Of a stretch of 64,000 nucleotides of DNA, positions 20,316 through 28,936 are shown piece by piece. The DNA is from Entomomonas sp. E2T0 (lineage in GTDB: Bacteria; Pseudomonadota; Gammaproteobacteria; Pseudomonadales; Pseudomonadaceae), in assembly GCF_025985425.1 (NCBI RefSeq), contig NZ_CP094972.1:1426001-1490000 (forward strand), in the 5' to 3' direction. A model generated the notes under the pieces. It had not been told where the DNA came from, ran no database searches, and saw only the letters and a program-made list of their open reading frames with translations. The position numbers were made by a program, and so were the translations under genes. Position 1 is the first letter of the stretch; the number at the start of each line of letters is the position of its first letter.

Positions 20316-20358
20316 TTGCAACCTTCTTACCACATTGGTTGCACTTAAGAGTTGCAAT
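20316..20358. promoter_or_regulatory. cluster of GTTGCA-type sites upstream of brnQ
   Basis: Within 43 bases there are ATTGCAACC (20316-20324), its reverse complement core GGTTGCA (20337-20343), and GTTGCAAT (20351-20358). The first two form an inverted pair and the third is a direct repeat of the second. They lie about 135-180 bases before the brnQ start, where a regulator of amino-acid uptake could bind. The rest of 20151-20493 is AT-rich with no gene. Confidence 0.35.
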
Positions 20359-20493
20359 AAAATCACAATTATTAACAAATTCTGTTATATTTGCGAGTTT
20401 TATTACTTACTTAAGTTATTTTGCAAAATAACGCACAAAATTATTTATGCAATTTTTGATAAATGATTTTAGTTTAATGTGGTACAGCCTTTA

Positions 20494-21822
20494 ATGAATA
20501 CATTGAGAACACGAGACATCTTTGCATTAGGTTTTATGACCTTTGCTTTGTTTGTGGGTGCAGGAAATATTATTTTCCCCCCTTTTATTGGGTTACAAGC
20601 TGGACATAATGTTTGGTTAGCAGCGGCAGGTTTTCTAATAACAGGTGTAACGTTACCTGTTATTACCATTGTAGCAATGGCCAAAGTTGGTGGCTCAATG
20701 GCTAAATTAACGCAACCAATTGGTAAAACAGCGGGAATTATCTTAACAGTCGTTTGTTATTTAGCAATTGGTCCTTTGTTTGCAGGGCCTAGAACAGCTA
20801 CTGTTTCCTTTGAAATAGGCCTCTTACCTTTTCTTAAAGAGAACTCTATTGAACATTATAAAAATTATGCTTTATTTATTTATAGTTTAATCTACTTCCT
20901 AATTGTCATCGCTATTTCATTACATCCTGGTAAGTTACTAGATACAGTTGGTCATGTATTAGCACCACTTAAAATTATTGCTTTAGCGATCTTAGGAATT
21001 GCAGCTTTTATTTATCCAGCAGGTGATATTGGGCATGCCACTAAGGTTTATGAGGTTTCAGCCTTTTCGCAGGGCTTTGTGAATGGTTATTTAACAATGG
21101 ATACCCTAGCTTCTTTAGCCTTTGGTATTGTTATTATTAATGCTATTCGCTCAAGAGGAATTGAGTCTACTAAACTGCTAACACGTTATGCTGTGATCGC
21201 AGGTATTATCGCTGGGATTGGCTTGGCATTAGTTTATATTAGTCTTTTCAAATTAGGCAGTAATAGCTCCTCGGTTGCTATGGATGCTGATAATGGTGCG
21301 GTTGTTCTTCATCAATATGTTAATTTTACGTTTGGTGAGTTTGGTGCTATCTTTCTTGGTATTCTTATTGGTATTGCTTGTTTAGTCACTGCTATTGGGG
21401 TGACTACTGCCTGTGGAGCTTATTTTTCTACTATATTACCTATTCCTTACCGAGCGATTATTTTGGGTATTGCTACGTTTTCATTTATTATTTCTAATAT
21501 CGGATTAACCCAATTAATTAAAATATCAGAGCCTGTATTGATTGCCATTTATCCACCATGTATTGTGCTTGTGATGATGAGTTTCTTCAAAAAGTTTTGG
21601 CATTTTCCACATTATGTTTTTTCTCCTGTTATGTTAGTATCACTTATATTCGGTATTTTCGATGGACTAAAAACAGCAAAAATATCTATACCTGAATGGT
21701 TTATTCATTTACCTTTAGCAGATAAAAGTTTGGCTTGGTTAATACCATCATTAATCGTTTTAGTGATTGCTACTGTTGTTGATCAATTATTAGCTAAAAG
21801 GATGGCTTATAAAATAGAGTAA
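20494..21822 (+). CDS. brnQ: branched-chain amino acid:cation symporter (BrnQ/BraB family)
   Basis: A 442-residue LivCS-family carrier with about 12 TM helices. I start it at ATG 20494 because the product then begins MNTLRTRDIFALGFMTFALF, matching the family N-terminus; a GTG 15 bases earlier is possible. Conserved blocks FVGAGNIIFPPFIGLQAG and GPLFAGPRTATVSFEIG follow. It takes up leucine, isoleucine and valine with Na+ or H+. Located just after the bra ABC operon but separately transcribed, it gives the cell a second route for the same substrates. Confidence 0.92.
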   Translation: MNTLRTRDIFALGFMTFALFVGAGNIIFPPFIGLQAGHNVWLAAAGFLITGVTLPVITIVAMAKVGGSMAKLTQPIGKTAGIILTVVCYLAIGPLFAGPRTATVSFEIGLLPFLKENSIEHYKNYALFIYSLIYFLIVIAISLHPGKLLDTVGHVLAPLKIIALAILGIAAFIYPAGDIGHATKVYEVSAFSQGFVNGYLTMDTLASLAFGIVIINAIRSRGIESTKLLTRYAVIAGIIAGIGLALVYISLFKLGSNSSSVAMDADNGAVVLHQYVNFTFGEFGAIFLGILIGIACLVTAIGVTTACGAYFSTILPIPYRAIILGIATFSFIISNIGLTQLIKISEPVLIAIYPPCIVLVMMSFFKKFWHFPHYVFSPVMLVSLIFGIFDGLKTAKISIPEWFIHLPLADKSLAWLIPSLIVLVIATVVDQLLAKRMAYKIE

Positions 21823-21846
21823 GCCATTAATTGGAAAGGGAAGTAT

Positions 21847-22530
21847 ATGAGATTGGTACGTTTTTGTTGCTTATTATTATCACTACTATTGTTGGTGGCT
21901 TGTCAGAATAATGAAATAAAGCGACCTGCTTATTTTGGTCAAACTCAATTACGAGCAGTCCTAACTCAGCAAGATGGACAATGGATAGCAACTGACTGTA
22001 CAAACGGTAGCAATGAAAGATTTCAGTTAGTGGATGATATTAATTTCGCTATGGATGCTAGTGATTTGCTGACAAAAACAAAAGGTAACTTATTTATTGA
22101 TGCAATAGGCACTATTAACAATAAGCCAACAGCTAGTAGTGATGGAAGTTTTACAGTTAAACAGTTAAATCGTTTAACAGTAGATGCTAATAGGGGTTGT
22201 AAAGAAGATGATTATAACCGAGTGGTTGTGCGCACTATTGGTAAAAATCCATTATGGGTAACCAGTATTGCACCAAAAGGACTGGTATTAGAGCGTGTTA
22301 ATCAAAATCCATTAGTATTACCTTATGTTGATGAACGTTTACCTGATGGACAAATGAACTTTGCTACAGAAGCTAATGGCCAGACTATTCAATTATGGGT
22401 AGCTCCTGAACGTTGCCTTGATGAAGAAACAGGTGATGTATATTCCATGCGTGCTATTTTGACTATTAATTTTCAAACCTTTCAGGGGTGTGGTTATTTA
22501 GGAAAAGTGGCGGGTATCGTTAATCATTGA
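21847..22530 (+). CDS. putative lipoprotein
   Basis: A 227-residue protein with a type II signal peptide: RLVRFCCLLLSLLLLVAC, lipobox LVAC with the lipidated cysteine at residue 19. After it come QNNEIKRPAYFGQTQLRAVL and a beta-rich region with spaced cysteines (DCTNGS, GCKEDD, CLDEE, GCGYLG). This resembles the COG3650-type predicted membrane lipoproteins. The residue after the lipobox Cys is Gln, so outer-membrane sorting is expected. Function unknown. It follows brnQ by 24 bases, with AAAGGGAAG before the ATG. Confidence 0.75.
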   Translation: MRLVRFCCLLLSLLLLVACQNNEIKRPAYFGQTQLRAVLTQQDGQWIATDCTNGSNERFQLVDDINFAMDASDLLTKTKGNLFIDAIGTINNKPTASSDGSFTVKQLNRLTVDANRGCKEDDYNRVVVRTIGKNPLWVTSIAPKGLVLERVNQNPLVLPYVDERLPDGQMNFATEANGQTIQLWVAPERCLDEETGDVYSMRAILTINFQTFQGCGYLGKVAGIVNH

Positions 22531-22534
22531 TAAT

Positions 22535-22564
22535 AAAAAAGGCTAGTAACTACTAGCCTTTTTT
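22535..22564. terminator. bidirectional terminator between the lipoprotein gene and rlmKL
   Basis: AAAAAAGGCTAGTA (22535-22548) and TACTAGCCTTTTTT (22551-22564) form a symmetric stem with T-tracts on both strands, between convergent genes. Confidence 0.93.
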
Positions 22565-22568
22565 ATTA

Positions 22569-24737
22569 TTACTTAGTTATTTTCCAAGCACGATGGATTT
22601 TATTATTGCGTTTAAAATCCATATCAATAGTTTGTTCAGATATTTCTTCTATTTGGTATTCATCTTGTAAGCTTTCATCTAATATAAATTTTCTAAAGTT
22701 ATTAGAGAAATAGAGCGTGCCATTATTGGATAAGCGATTCATAGCAAGATTAATTAACTTAGCATGATCTCGTTGAATATCAAACACGCCTTCAAAACGT
22801 TTTGAGTTGGAGAAAGTAGGGGGATCAATAAAGATTAAATCATATTCTTCTTGATCGTTTTTTAACCACTCTATTACATCAGCTTGAATAAGTCTTTGCC
22901 GTTCAGAGTAGCCGTTCAATAATAAATTGCGTTTAGCCCATTCTAAATAAGTTTTGGAAAGATCAACACTGGTGGTTGTTCTAGCCCCACCTTTAACCGC
23001 ATGCACGCTGGCAGTAGCGGTATAACAGAATAAATTTAGGAAGCGTTTACCTTGTGACTCTTGTTGAATACGTAAGCGCATGGGGCGATGATCTAAGAAT
23101 AGACCTGTATCTAAATAGTCTTTTAAATTAACTAATAGTTTAACATCACCTTCTGCCACTTCCATAAAGTGACCTTCACTATTTTGGCGTTCGTATTGGC
23201 GCTTACCTTTTTGCTGTTCACGGCGCTTAATCACAATTTTTTCGGGGGCAATATCTAATACCTGCGGAATAGCTGAAAGTGCATCTAATAAGCGAATTTG
23301 TGCTTTCTCAGGATCAATTGTGCGTGGTGGCGCATATTCTTGAACATGTACCCAATCATTATAGATATCAATAGCCAAGGCATATTCAGGCATATCTGCA
23401 TCGTATAAGCGATAACAGCTAATCTCTTGTTGTTTAGCCCATTTAGCTAATTGCTTTCTATTTTTCTCTAAGCGATTAGCAAACATCTGTGCACCTTCCG
23501 AGAGCATAGCTGCTTGTCTATTATCAGTAGTAGTTGTTTCTTCTTGTTCCGAATGTTGTACTACAAACTTCTCAGGCACTATATCCATTAACACTAATTT
23601 ACAAGGAATAGTACCATTATAGAAAGCATATTGCTTATGACTACGAATGCCCATCCGTTTACATAGTTCAGGTGCACCTGTAAAAATACCTGCTTGCCAA
23701 CCTTGGCATTCTGCTCTTAAAGCCTCACCAAAATGTTGGTAAAGATAGAGTAAGCTAGCCTCATCACCTAATCGCTCACCATAAGGAGGATTACATACCA
23801 CTAAACCTTTTTGTCCTTTATCAGGATGGGGTGCAAAAGTAGCTAGGTCACCTTGGTAAATATTGATCCAACGATCTAAGTTAGCCCGTGCAATATTATT
23901 ATGAGCAGGTTTAATTAAGCGAGGGTCGGCTTCATAGCCACGAATCCATAACGGTGGTTTGGCTAAGCCTTCCTCTGAACGTTCTTGTGCTTCTTGATAA
24001 ACTCGTTTCCAAATACTGGGAATATGACCTAACCAATTAGTAAATCCCCAATGTTCGCGGTATAAATTAGGAGCAACACCAGCGGCCATCATAGCACCTT
24101 CAATGACTAATGTTCCCACCCCACACATAGGGTCAACTAAAGCACCGCCCTCAGCGGCAATTTTCGGCCAACCTGCACGAATGAGAATAGCAGCTGCTAA
24201 GTTTTCTTTTAAAGGTGCAGCACCTTGTTGTAAACGATAGCCCCGTTGGTGCAGACTTTGTCCTGATAGGTCGATAGAAATAGTGGCTTCACCACGTTCT
24301 AAACGTACATGAATACGAAGATCTGGGTATAGCTTATCAATGGATGGGCGTTCGCCCCGTTTATTTCTTAGCCTGTCGACAATGGCATCTTTGGCTTTAA
24401 GGGCACCAAAGTGAGTATTATCAATACCACTACCTTTACCTGTAAATTCAATAGCTAAACTACCTGTCGCTTCCAGATGATCTCGCCAATCAATATGATA
24501 AATACCATCGTAGAGGTCTTGTGCATTCTTTACAGGAAAGCGTTTTAATACTAGAAGAACTCTATTAGCTAAACGAGACCAGATACATAGTCGATAGGCT
24601 GTTTCCATATCTGCTAAGCCTTGAATATTGGCTATCCTTTCTTTTGCTTCTAATAAACCTAACTCACTCGCTTCATCTTTAAGCAGACTTTCAAGGCTTT
24701 TAGGGCAGGTAAGGATAATTTCAAACTGATCAGACAT
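22569..24737 (-). CDS. rlmL: bifunctional 23S rRNA methyltransferase RlmKL
   Basis: A 722-residue fusion enzyme making m2G2445 and m7G2069 in 23S rRNA. An N-terminal THUMP domain (residues about 45-155) precedes the RlmL methyltransferase, with DPMCGVGTLVIEGA (motif I) and NPPYGERLG (motif IV). The C-terminal RlmK domain has FLNLFCYTATASVHA and FIDPPTFSNSK. Full length for the fused form typical of gammaproteobacteria. It is a single gene, and the 130-base upstream gap is shared with the divergent 24868 gene. Confidence 0.95.
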   Translation of the reverse strand: MSDQFEIILTCPKSLESLLKDEASELGLLEAKERIANIQGLADMETAYRLCIWSRLANRVLLVLKRFPVKNAQDLYDGIYHIDWRDHLEATGSLAIEFTGKGSGIDNTHFGALKAKDAIVDRLRNKRGERPSIDKLYPDLRIHVRLERGEATISIDLSGQSLHQRGYRLQQGAAPLKENLAAAILIRAGWPKIAAEGGALVDPMCGVGTLVIEGAMMAAGVAPNLYREHWGFTNWLGHIPSIWKRVYQEAQERSEEGLAKPPLWIRGYEADPRLIKPAHNNIARANLDRWINIYQGDLATFAPHPDKGQKGLVVCNPPYGERLGDEASLLYLYQHFGEALRAECQGWQAGIFTGAPELCKRMGIRSHKQYAFYNGTIPCKLVLMDIVPEKFVVQHSEQEETTTTDNRQAAMLSEGAQMFANRLEKNRKQLAKWAKQQEISCYRLYDADMPEYALAIDIYNDWVHVQEYAPPRTIDPEKAQIRLLDALSAIPQVLDIAPEKIVIKRREQQKGKRQYERQNSEGHFMEVAEGDVKLLVNLKDYLDTGLFLDHRPMRLRIQQESQGKRFLNLFCYTATASVHAVKGGARTTTSVDLSKTYLEWAKRNLLLNGYSERQRLIQADVIEWLKNDQEEYDLIFIDPPTFSNSKRFEGVFDIQRDHAKLINLAMNRLSNNGTLYFSNNFRKFILDESLQDEYQIEEISEQTIDMDFKRNNKIHRAWKITK

Positions 24738-24867
24738 GGTAAGTGGAACCTAATAGATATTTTATAAAGTGTATAGTATAACTGTTTCTGACTAAGCAGT
24801 AATGAATATGATATATTTGACAGTTAAATCTCAGTAATAAAAGAATTATAGAGTAAAAGGGTAATGG

Positions 24868-25821
24868 ATGATGAGTAAACTTTCACAAACTCAAAAAATT
24901 GCTAATTGGTTAGCTGAGCATCCTAATCAAAAGTTTACTGCTAGAGAAATTGCTAAAGCGATTATTGAACGATATCCAGAGGATTATCAAGATAAACGAA
25001 ATAATGATCGTTTTGAAACAGAGCAAGATTTTGTTCAACAGATTGTTGCAGAAATAGGTGCTCAAAAAGATCAAATCATAAAGAAGAATAAGAAAATTCG
25101 TTGGCAAGATAAGCCTAAACCACGTGTTTATTGGTTTGATGAAAGTGAAACAACAGGTTTAGTAAGTTCTATTATTGCCGATGATATTGCAGCTATTGAA
25201 CAAGATACTGTTAGGCAAACTAAAGAAAAACAATCGTTACTATCTGAGCACGATCTTTATCCTTTATTAATGCAATATTTAAGCAGTGAACAGAAACTTT
25301 ATTGTATGCGCATCGATGAAAAGCGTTCTAGTAATCGTTATGGTATTAATGCTAATAAATGGTTGCATCCAGATATTGTGGCTATGCAACCTATAGCAGA
25401 GTCATGGGATCAATTAGTTCGTACTTGTGTTTTAAAGGGGGATGGACAAAGTACAAGGCTTTGGTCATTTGAGGTTAAAAAGGGCTTAACTAGAGCGAAT
25501 GTGAGAGAGTACTTTTTCCAAGCTGTCAGTAATTCCTCTTGGGCTAATGAAGGTTATTTAGTTTGTACAGCAATTGCTGGTGATGGGACAGAAGATGAGT
25601 TAAGAATGTTATCAGCTTTACATGGTATTGGCGTTATTGTATTAAATATAGCAGATTTATCTGAGTCTGAAATTTTAATTCCTGCGCGCTCTAAACAAGA
25701 TATTGATTGGCAAACCGTTAATCGTTTAGTAGTTGAGAACGGAGATATGAAAGATTTTATTGATCTAGTTTCTAACTACTATGAAACAGGTCGCTTACGG
25801 ACTAGAGATTGGAATAAATAA
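24868..25821 (+). CDS. winged-helix plus PD-(D/E)XK-like protein (COG2958-like)
   Basis: A 317-residue cytoplasmic protein. Residues 1-100 look like a winged helix-turn-helix region (QTQKIANWLAEHPNQKFTAREIAKAII). The C-terminal part has a nuclease-like pattern: HPDIVAM (about residue 168) and FEVKKGLTRANVREYFFQA, an acidic residue followed by E-x-K as in PD-(D/E)XK enzymes. The family is found in many proteobacteria without a known role; DNA binding or cleavage is an inference. The start is ambiguous between ATG 24868 and ATG 24871. It is not near defence genes. Confidence 0.75.
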   Translation: MMSKLSQTQKIANWLAEHPNQKFTAREIAKAIIERYPEDYQDKRNNDRFETEQDFVQQIVAEIGAQKDQIIKKNKKIRWQDKPKPRVYWFDESETTGLVSSIIADDIAAIEQDTVRQTKEKQSLLSEHDLYPLLMQYLSSEQKLYCMRIDEKRSSNRYGINANKWLHPDIVAMQPIAESWDQLVRTCVLKGDGQSTRLWSFEVKKGLTRANVREYFFQAVSNSSWANEGYLVCTAIAGDGTEDELRMLSALHGIGVIVLNIADLSESEILIPARSKQDIDWQTVNRLVVENGDMKDFIDLVSNYYETGRLRTRDWNK

Positions 25822-25850
25822 AAAGGGGGAGGGGGCCATCCTTTTTTAAA

Positions 25851-26312
25851 TTATTTTGCTACTTTAGGTAAAAAACCAGTATCCATAAAATTAACCTTAA
25901 ACTTACCAGGTAACACTAATACTTCAAAATATTCTCTATCAATATAGGGTGTGGGGTCATACCAGTAATTTTCACTATAAAATAAATGAATTTGATTGGT
26001 ATTTGTATCTAGCCATTGGCAAACTATTCTATAAGGACTTTTACCATTAACTGTAAGACTGGTATTTATCTCAACGCCTTGATATTTGGCTTGAAGGGGG
26101 ATGCCATATTGTTGTAATTCGGCTATTTGTTTAGCCCTCCTTACTCTAAGAAATTCTGCTATAGCACCAATAGCAAAGAAAATAGAACCAAGACCAATGG
26201 TAATAGGTTCTAATATAACAATACCTAATATAAGTACTAAAATGCCTATTACTCCAAAAATACGAGTAATTATATTAACGTTATTAATTGGTATACTTCG
26301 ACTGTATTGCAT
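25851..26312 (-). CDS. DUF3592-like membrane protein
   Basis: A 153-residue protein with two adjacent TM helices (about residues 12-32 and 35-55), then a cytoplasmic or periplasmic beta-rich domain with QAKYQGVEINTSLTVNGKSPYRIVCQW and a C-terminal LPGKFKVNFMDTGFLPK. This is the DUF3592 layout. Function unknown. Convergent with the 24871 gene and separated from spuH by 150 bases. Confidence 0.65.
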   Translation of the reverse strand: MQYSRSIPINNVNIITRIFGVIGILVLILGIVILEPITIGLGSIFFAIGAIAEFLRVRRAKQIAELQQYGIPLQAKYQGVEINTSLTVNGKSPYRIVCQWLDTNTNQIHLFYSENYWYDPTPYIDREYFEVLVLPGKFKVNFMDTGFLPKVAK

Positions 26313-26419
26313 AATACGTCCTATTTTTAATTAGAATAATTATTGAGTATTAATTATATATTTTTTAAAAAACTTTGTATTAACTATAAATTAATTAAGG
26401 CTAAAATTTAACTATATTA

Positions 26420-26451
26420 AGAAAAAGAGGAAAGATATAAATAATCTTTCC
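26420..26451 (-). terminator. terminator of the spu transport operon
   Basis: On the minus strand GGAAAGAT (26444-26451 side) pairs with ATCTTTCC (26429-26436) around a 7-base loop and is followed by TCTTTTTC, 12 bases after the spuH stop. Confidence 0.82.
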
Positions 26452-26462
26452 CCTGATAGCTG

Positions 26463-27512
26463 TTAGTTGAATGTTTTACGTTTCTTCTCAATCCGTCTAT
26501 TAATAAACCAAGCAGCTAAAGTAAAGGTTGATATTACTAATAGAATAATGGAAGCAATAGCATTAATTTGTGGATCAACCCCTAATCTTACTTTCGAGAA
26601 AATATACACAGGTAAGGTAGTAGAGCCAGGGCCTGATAAGAAGTTAGCTAACACCACATCATCTAATGACATTGCAAAAGATAACATAGCGCCTGCCAAT
26701 AGTGATGGTATGATCATTGGAATAGTAATAAAAATAAAGGTTTTCCAAGGTGGAGCACCTAAATCCATTGAGGCTTCTTCTAAGGAGCGATCAAGTTCTC
26801 TGAGGCGTGAAGACACAAGAATAGCTACATAAGCCGTACAAAAGGTTGTATGAGCAATCCAAATATTGATTAATCCTTTACTTGGCCAACCAAAAAACTC
26901 ATTTATTGCCATAAATAATAACAATAAGGAGAAACCCGTGATAATTTCAGGCATTACGAGAGGTGCAGTCACCATTCCAGCAAAGAATGAACGTCCTCTA
27001 AAATGATCCATACGAGTCAGTACAAAAGCTGCTAAAGTACCTAGAACTACTGCACTAATAGAGGTATAGAAGGCTACTTCTAAAGAGCGGAATAGTGCAG
27101 AAATAAGATCATTGGTATCGGTTTGGAACCAGTTGGTTTGCCATCCTCTTTTTAAAATACCAAAAACTACTGTAGCTACTGCAACATAAAAGGCTATTTC
27201 TAATGCTAGAAAAATGGTAGATCTAAAACCACCTTTTATATTATGTCCTTTAGTTTTCCAAAGACCTCTAACCATCACTACTATTATAGTAGCTAGTGAT
27301 GTAAAAATAGCTGTGGTTATTGATAGAAGGAGGGCAGAAATAAAATCACTGCTACCTGCTAAGTTTTGGTACCACTTAACAGACCATCCCCCCCAAACAA
27401 CAACCATTTTAGAAGCATTAAAGGAGTAAACTACCAAAATAATCATCGGTAGATAAATAAATAATAAACCTAAAACCAACATGATATTGGTGAAGTTAAA
27501 ACGATTCTTCAT
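26463..27512 (-). CDS. spuH: polyamine ABC transporter permease (PotI/SpuH type) with inserted repeat helices
   Basis: A 349-residue inner membrane permease of the PotC/PotI family. The C-terminal two thirds is standard: ITAPLVMPEIITGFSLLLLF-like segment, HTTFCTAYVAILVSSRLRELD, and the EAA loop LEEASMDLGAPPWKTF. The family is usually 270-300 residues. The extra length lies at residues 56-165, which hold three related membrane segments: DFISALLLSITTAIFTS, FLALEIAFYVAVATVV and LISALFRSLEVAFYTS. The last is the normal one, so the second helix region appears repeated. Last gene of the operon, overlapping spuG by one base. It should import putrescine or spermidine if the expanded protein still folds. 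Confidence 0.9.
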   Translation of the reverse strand: MKNRFNFTNIMLVLGLLFIYLPMIILVVYSFNASKMVVVWGGWSVKWYQNLAGSSDFISALLLSITTAIFTSLATIIVVMVRGLWKTKGHNIKGGFRSTIFLALEIAFYVAVATVVFGILKRGWQTNWFQTDTNDLISALFRSLEVAFYTSISAVVLGTLAAFVLTRMDHFRGRSFFAGMVTAPLVMPEIITGFSLLLLFMAINEFFGWPSKGLINIWIAHTTFCTAYVAILVSSRLRELDRSLEEASMDLGAPPWKTFIFITIPMIIPSLLAGAMLSFAMSLDDVVLANFLSGPGSTTLPVYIFSKVRLGVDPQINAIASIILLVISTFTLAAWFINRRIEKKRKTFN

Positions 27513-28936
27513 CAGTTGGCCTCCAATTGCTTAGATTGATTACGGTTAAATAAGTGAATAGGTATTATCAACAGAACTAGCATTATCACCGCTAATGCAG
27601 CCGCTTTAGGCCAATCATTATTGCTAAAGTATTCACGATAAATAGTTTGACCAATTAATTGATATTCTGAGCCGCCTAGTAATTCAGGGATAACAAATTC
27701 ACCAATTACAGGAATAAATACTAACATACAACCTGCAATAATACCTCCTTTAGAGAGGGGTAAAGTGATTTTCCAGAAAGCTGCTAGGCTTTTTGTACCT
27801 AAGTCAGCAGCCGCTTCTAATAAAGAGTGATCATGTTTTACTAAATTAGCGTATAGCGGTAGAACCATAAAAGGTAAATAGGCATAAACTACCCCAATAT
27901 AAACAGCAATATAGGTGTTTAGTATTTCAATAGGTGAGTTGATAATACCTAGCCCCATTAGAAGTTGGTTTAATAAGCCGTTATTTCCGTTGCCTAAGAT
28001 AGTCATCCATGCATAAACACGGATAAGTAACGCTGTCCAAGTAGGCATAATAATTAATAATATCAAAACTGCTTGGGTACTTTTGGGAGCTCTAGCAATG
28101 GCATAGGCCATTGGATAGCCAAGAAGTAAACAAAAGAATGTACTAAAGAAAGCTAATTCAACAGAATTTAAATAAGGAGTTAAATAACTTGAGCTTTCAA
28201 AATGTTCAAAACCTAATGGATTCGGAATTAAATATTTACCAATAATACAAATAAAGACTAATAGTGCACCAATAATTAAGCCCATTCTTGGTAAATGAGA
28301 GAGGCGACTTTTCTTTATAACAAAATCATTGCTATATTCACGTTGATTAAGCTGAAAAAATATGGGAATAACAGCTAATGATAGGTGGGTAATTACAATA
28401 CTAAGATAAATAAAAATTCTTTTATTTAAAATTGTAATAGGTTCATTAACAATACCTAAGTGCATAAGAAAATTATTAACAATACCTGTAGCCGCTAGGG
28501 TATTGCCTGTATGGGAAGCATAACCATGCAGTAATATTGTTAGTATGGTTGGTATTGCAATAATCCATAATAAAGTATTTTGTAGCTTACAGTTTTGTAA
28601 TTTTGCTATTGCGCGGGCAATAAAATAGCCTAATATCAAGCAAACCAAAGTACTAATAAAAGCTAGTTTTAGCATCGCAAGATAAGGGTCAAGATAAGCC
28701 CAGTCATCATCTTGAACAATACTTACAAAACTAAAGTAATTAAAAACAACAGAGAGCTGATCTTCTGTCCATACGAACATAGCATGGTAAGGTGGGCTAT
28801 AATCGGACTCTGATAAACTGATCTTTAATACGATAATAAAGGGCAGTAGAAAGAATAAAAATAGCCAGAAAAAGGGTATGCCGATAACAGAGCCACGGCC
28901 TAACCTTTTTGCGAAAGTTGCTAATTTAGGGTTCAT
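27512..28936 (-). CDS. spuG: polyamine ABC transporter permease (PotH/SpuG type) with internal domain duplication
   Basis: A 474-residue permease; PotH and SpuG are about 300-320. Residues 1-80 are the usual N-terminus (IGIPFFWLFLFFLLPFIIVLKISLSES). Residues 254-474 are the usual core with YPMAYAIARAPKST, MPTWTALLIRVYAWM and the EAA loop LLEAAADLGTKSL. Between them, residues 82-196 repeat the core in degenerate form: DPYLAMLKLAFISTLVC against TPYLNSVELAFFSTFFC, and NEPITILNKRIFIYLSIVI against NSPIEILNTYIAVYIGVVY. The copy has no EAA motif. Stop and start overlap the neighbouring spu genes. The frame is intact, so this is an expansion rather than a pseudogene. Confidence 0.9.
   Translation of the reverse strand: MNPKLATFAKRLGRGSVIGIPFFWLFLFFLLPFIIVLKISLSESDYSPPYHAMFVWTEDQLSVVFNYFSFVSIVQDDDWAYLDPYLAMLKLAFISTLVCLILGYFIARAIAKLQNCKLQNTLLWIIAIPTILTILLHGYASHTGNTLAATGIVNNFLMHLGIVNEPITILNKRIFIYLSIVITHLSLAVIPIFFQLNQREYSNDFVIKKSRLSHLPRMGLIIGALLVFICIIGKYLIPNPLGFEHFESSSYLTPYLNSVELAFFSTFFCLLLGYPMAYAIARAPKSTQAVLILLIIMPTWTALLIRVYAWMTILGNGNNGLLNQLLMGLGIINSPIEILNTYIAVYIGVVYAYLPFMVLPLYANLVKHDHSLLEAAADLGTKSLAAFWKITLPLSKGGIIAGCMLVFIPVIGEFVIPELLGGSEYQLIGQTIYREYFSNNDWPKAAALAVIMLVLLIIPIHLFNRNQSKQLEAN

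Noticed and set aside
26463-28936. Frameshift or assembly error as the cause of the long Spu permeases
   Set aside because: Both frames are uninterrupted, and the additional segments are diverged homologues of the downstream helices rather than exact copies, so duplication in the genome is more likely.
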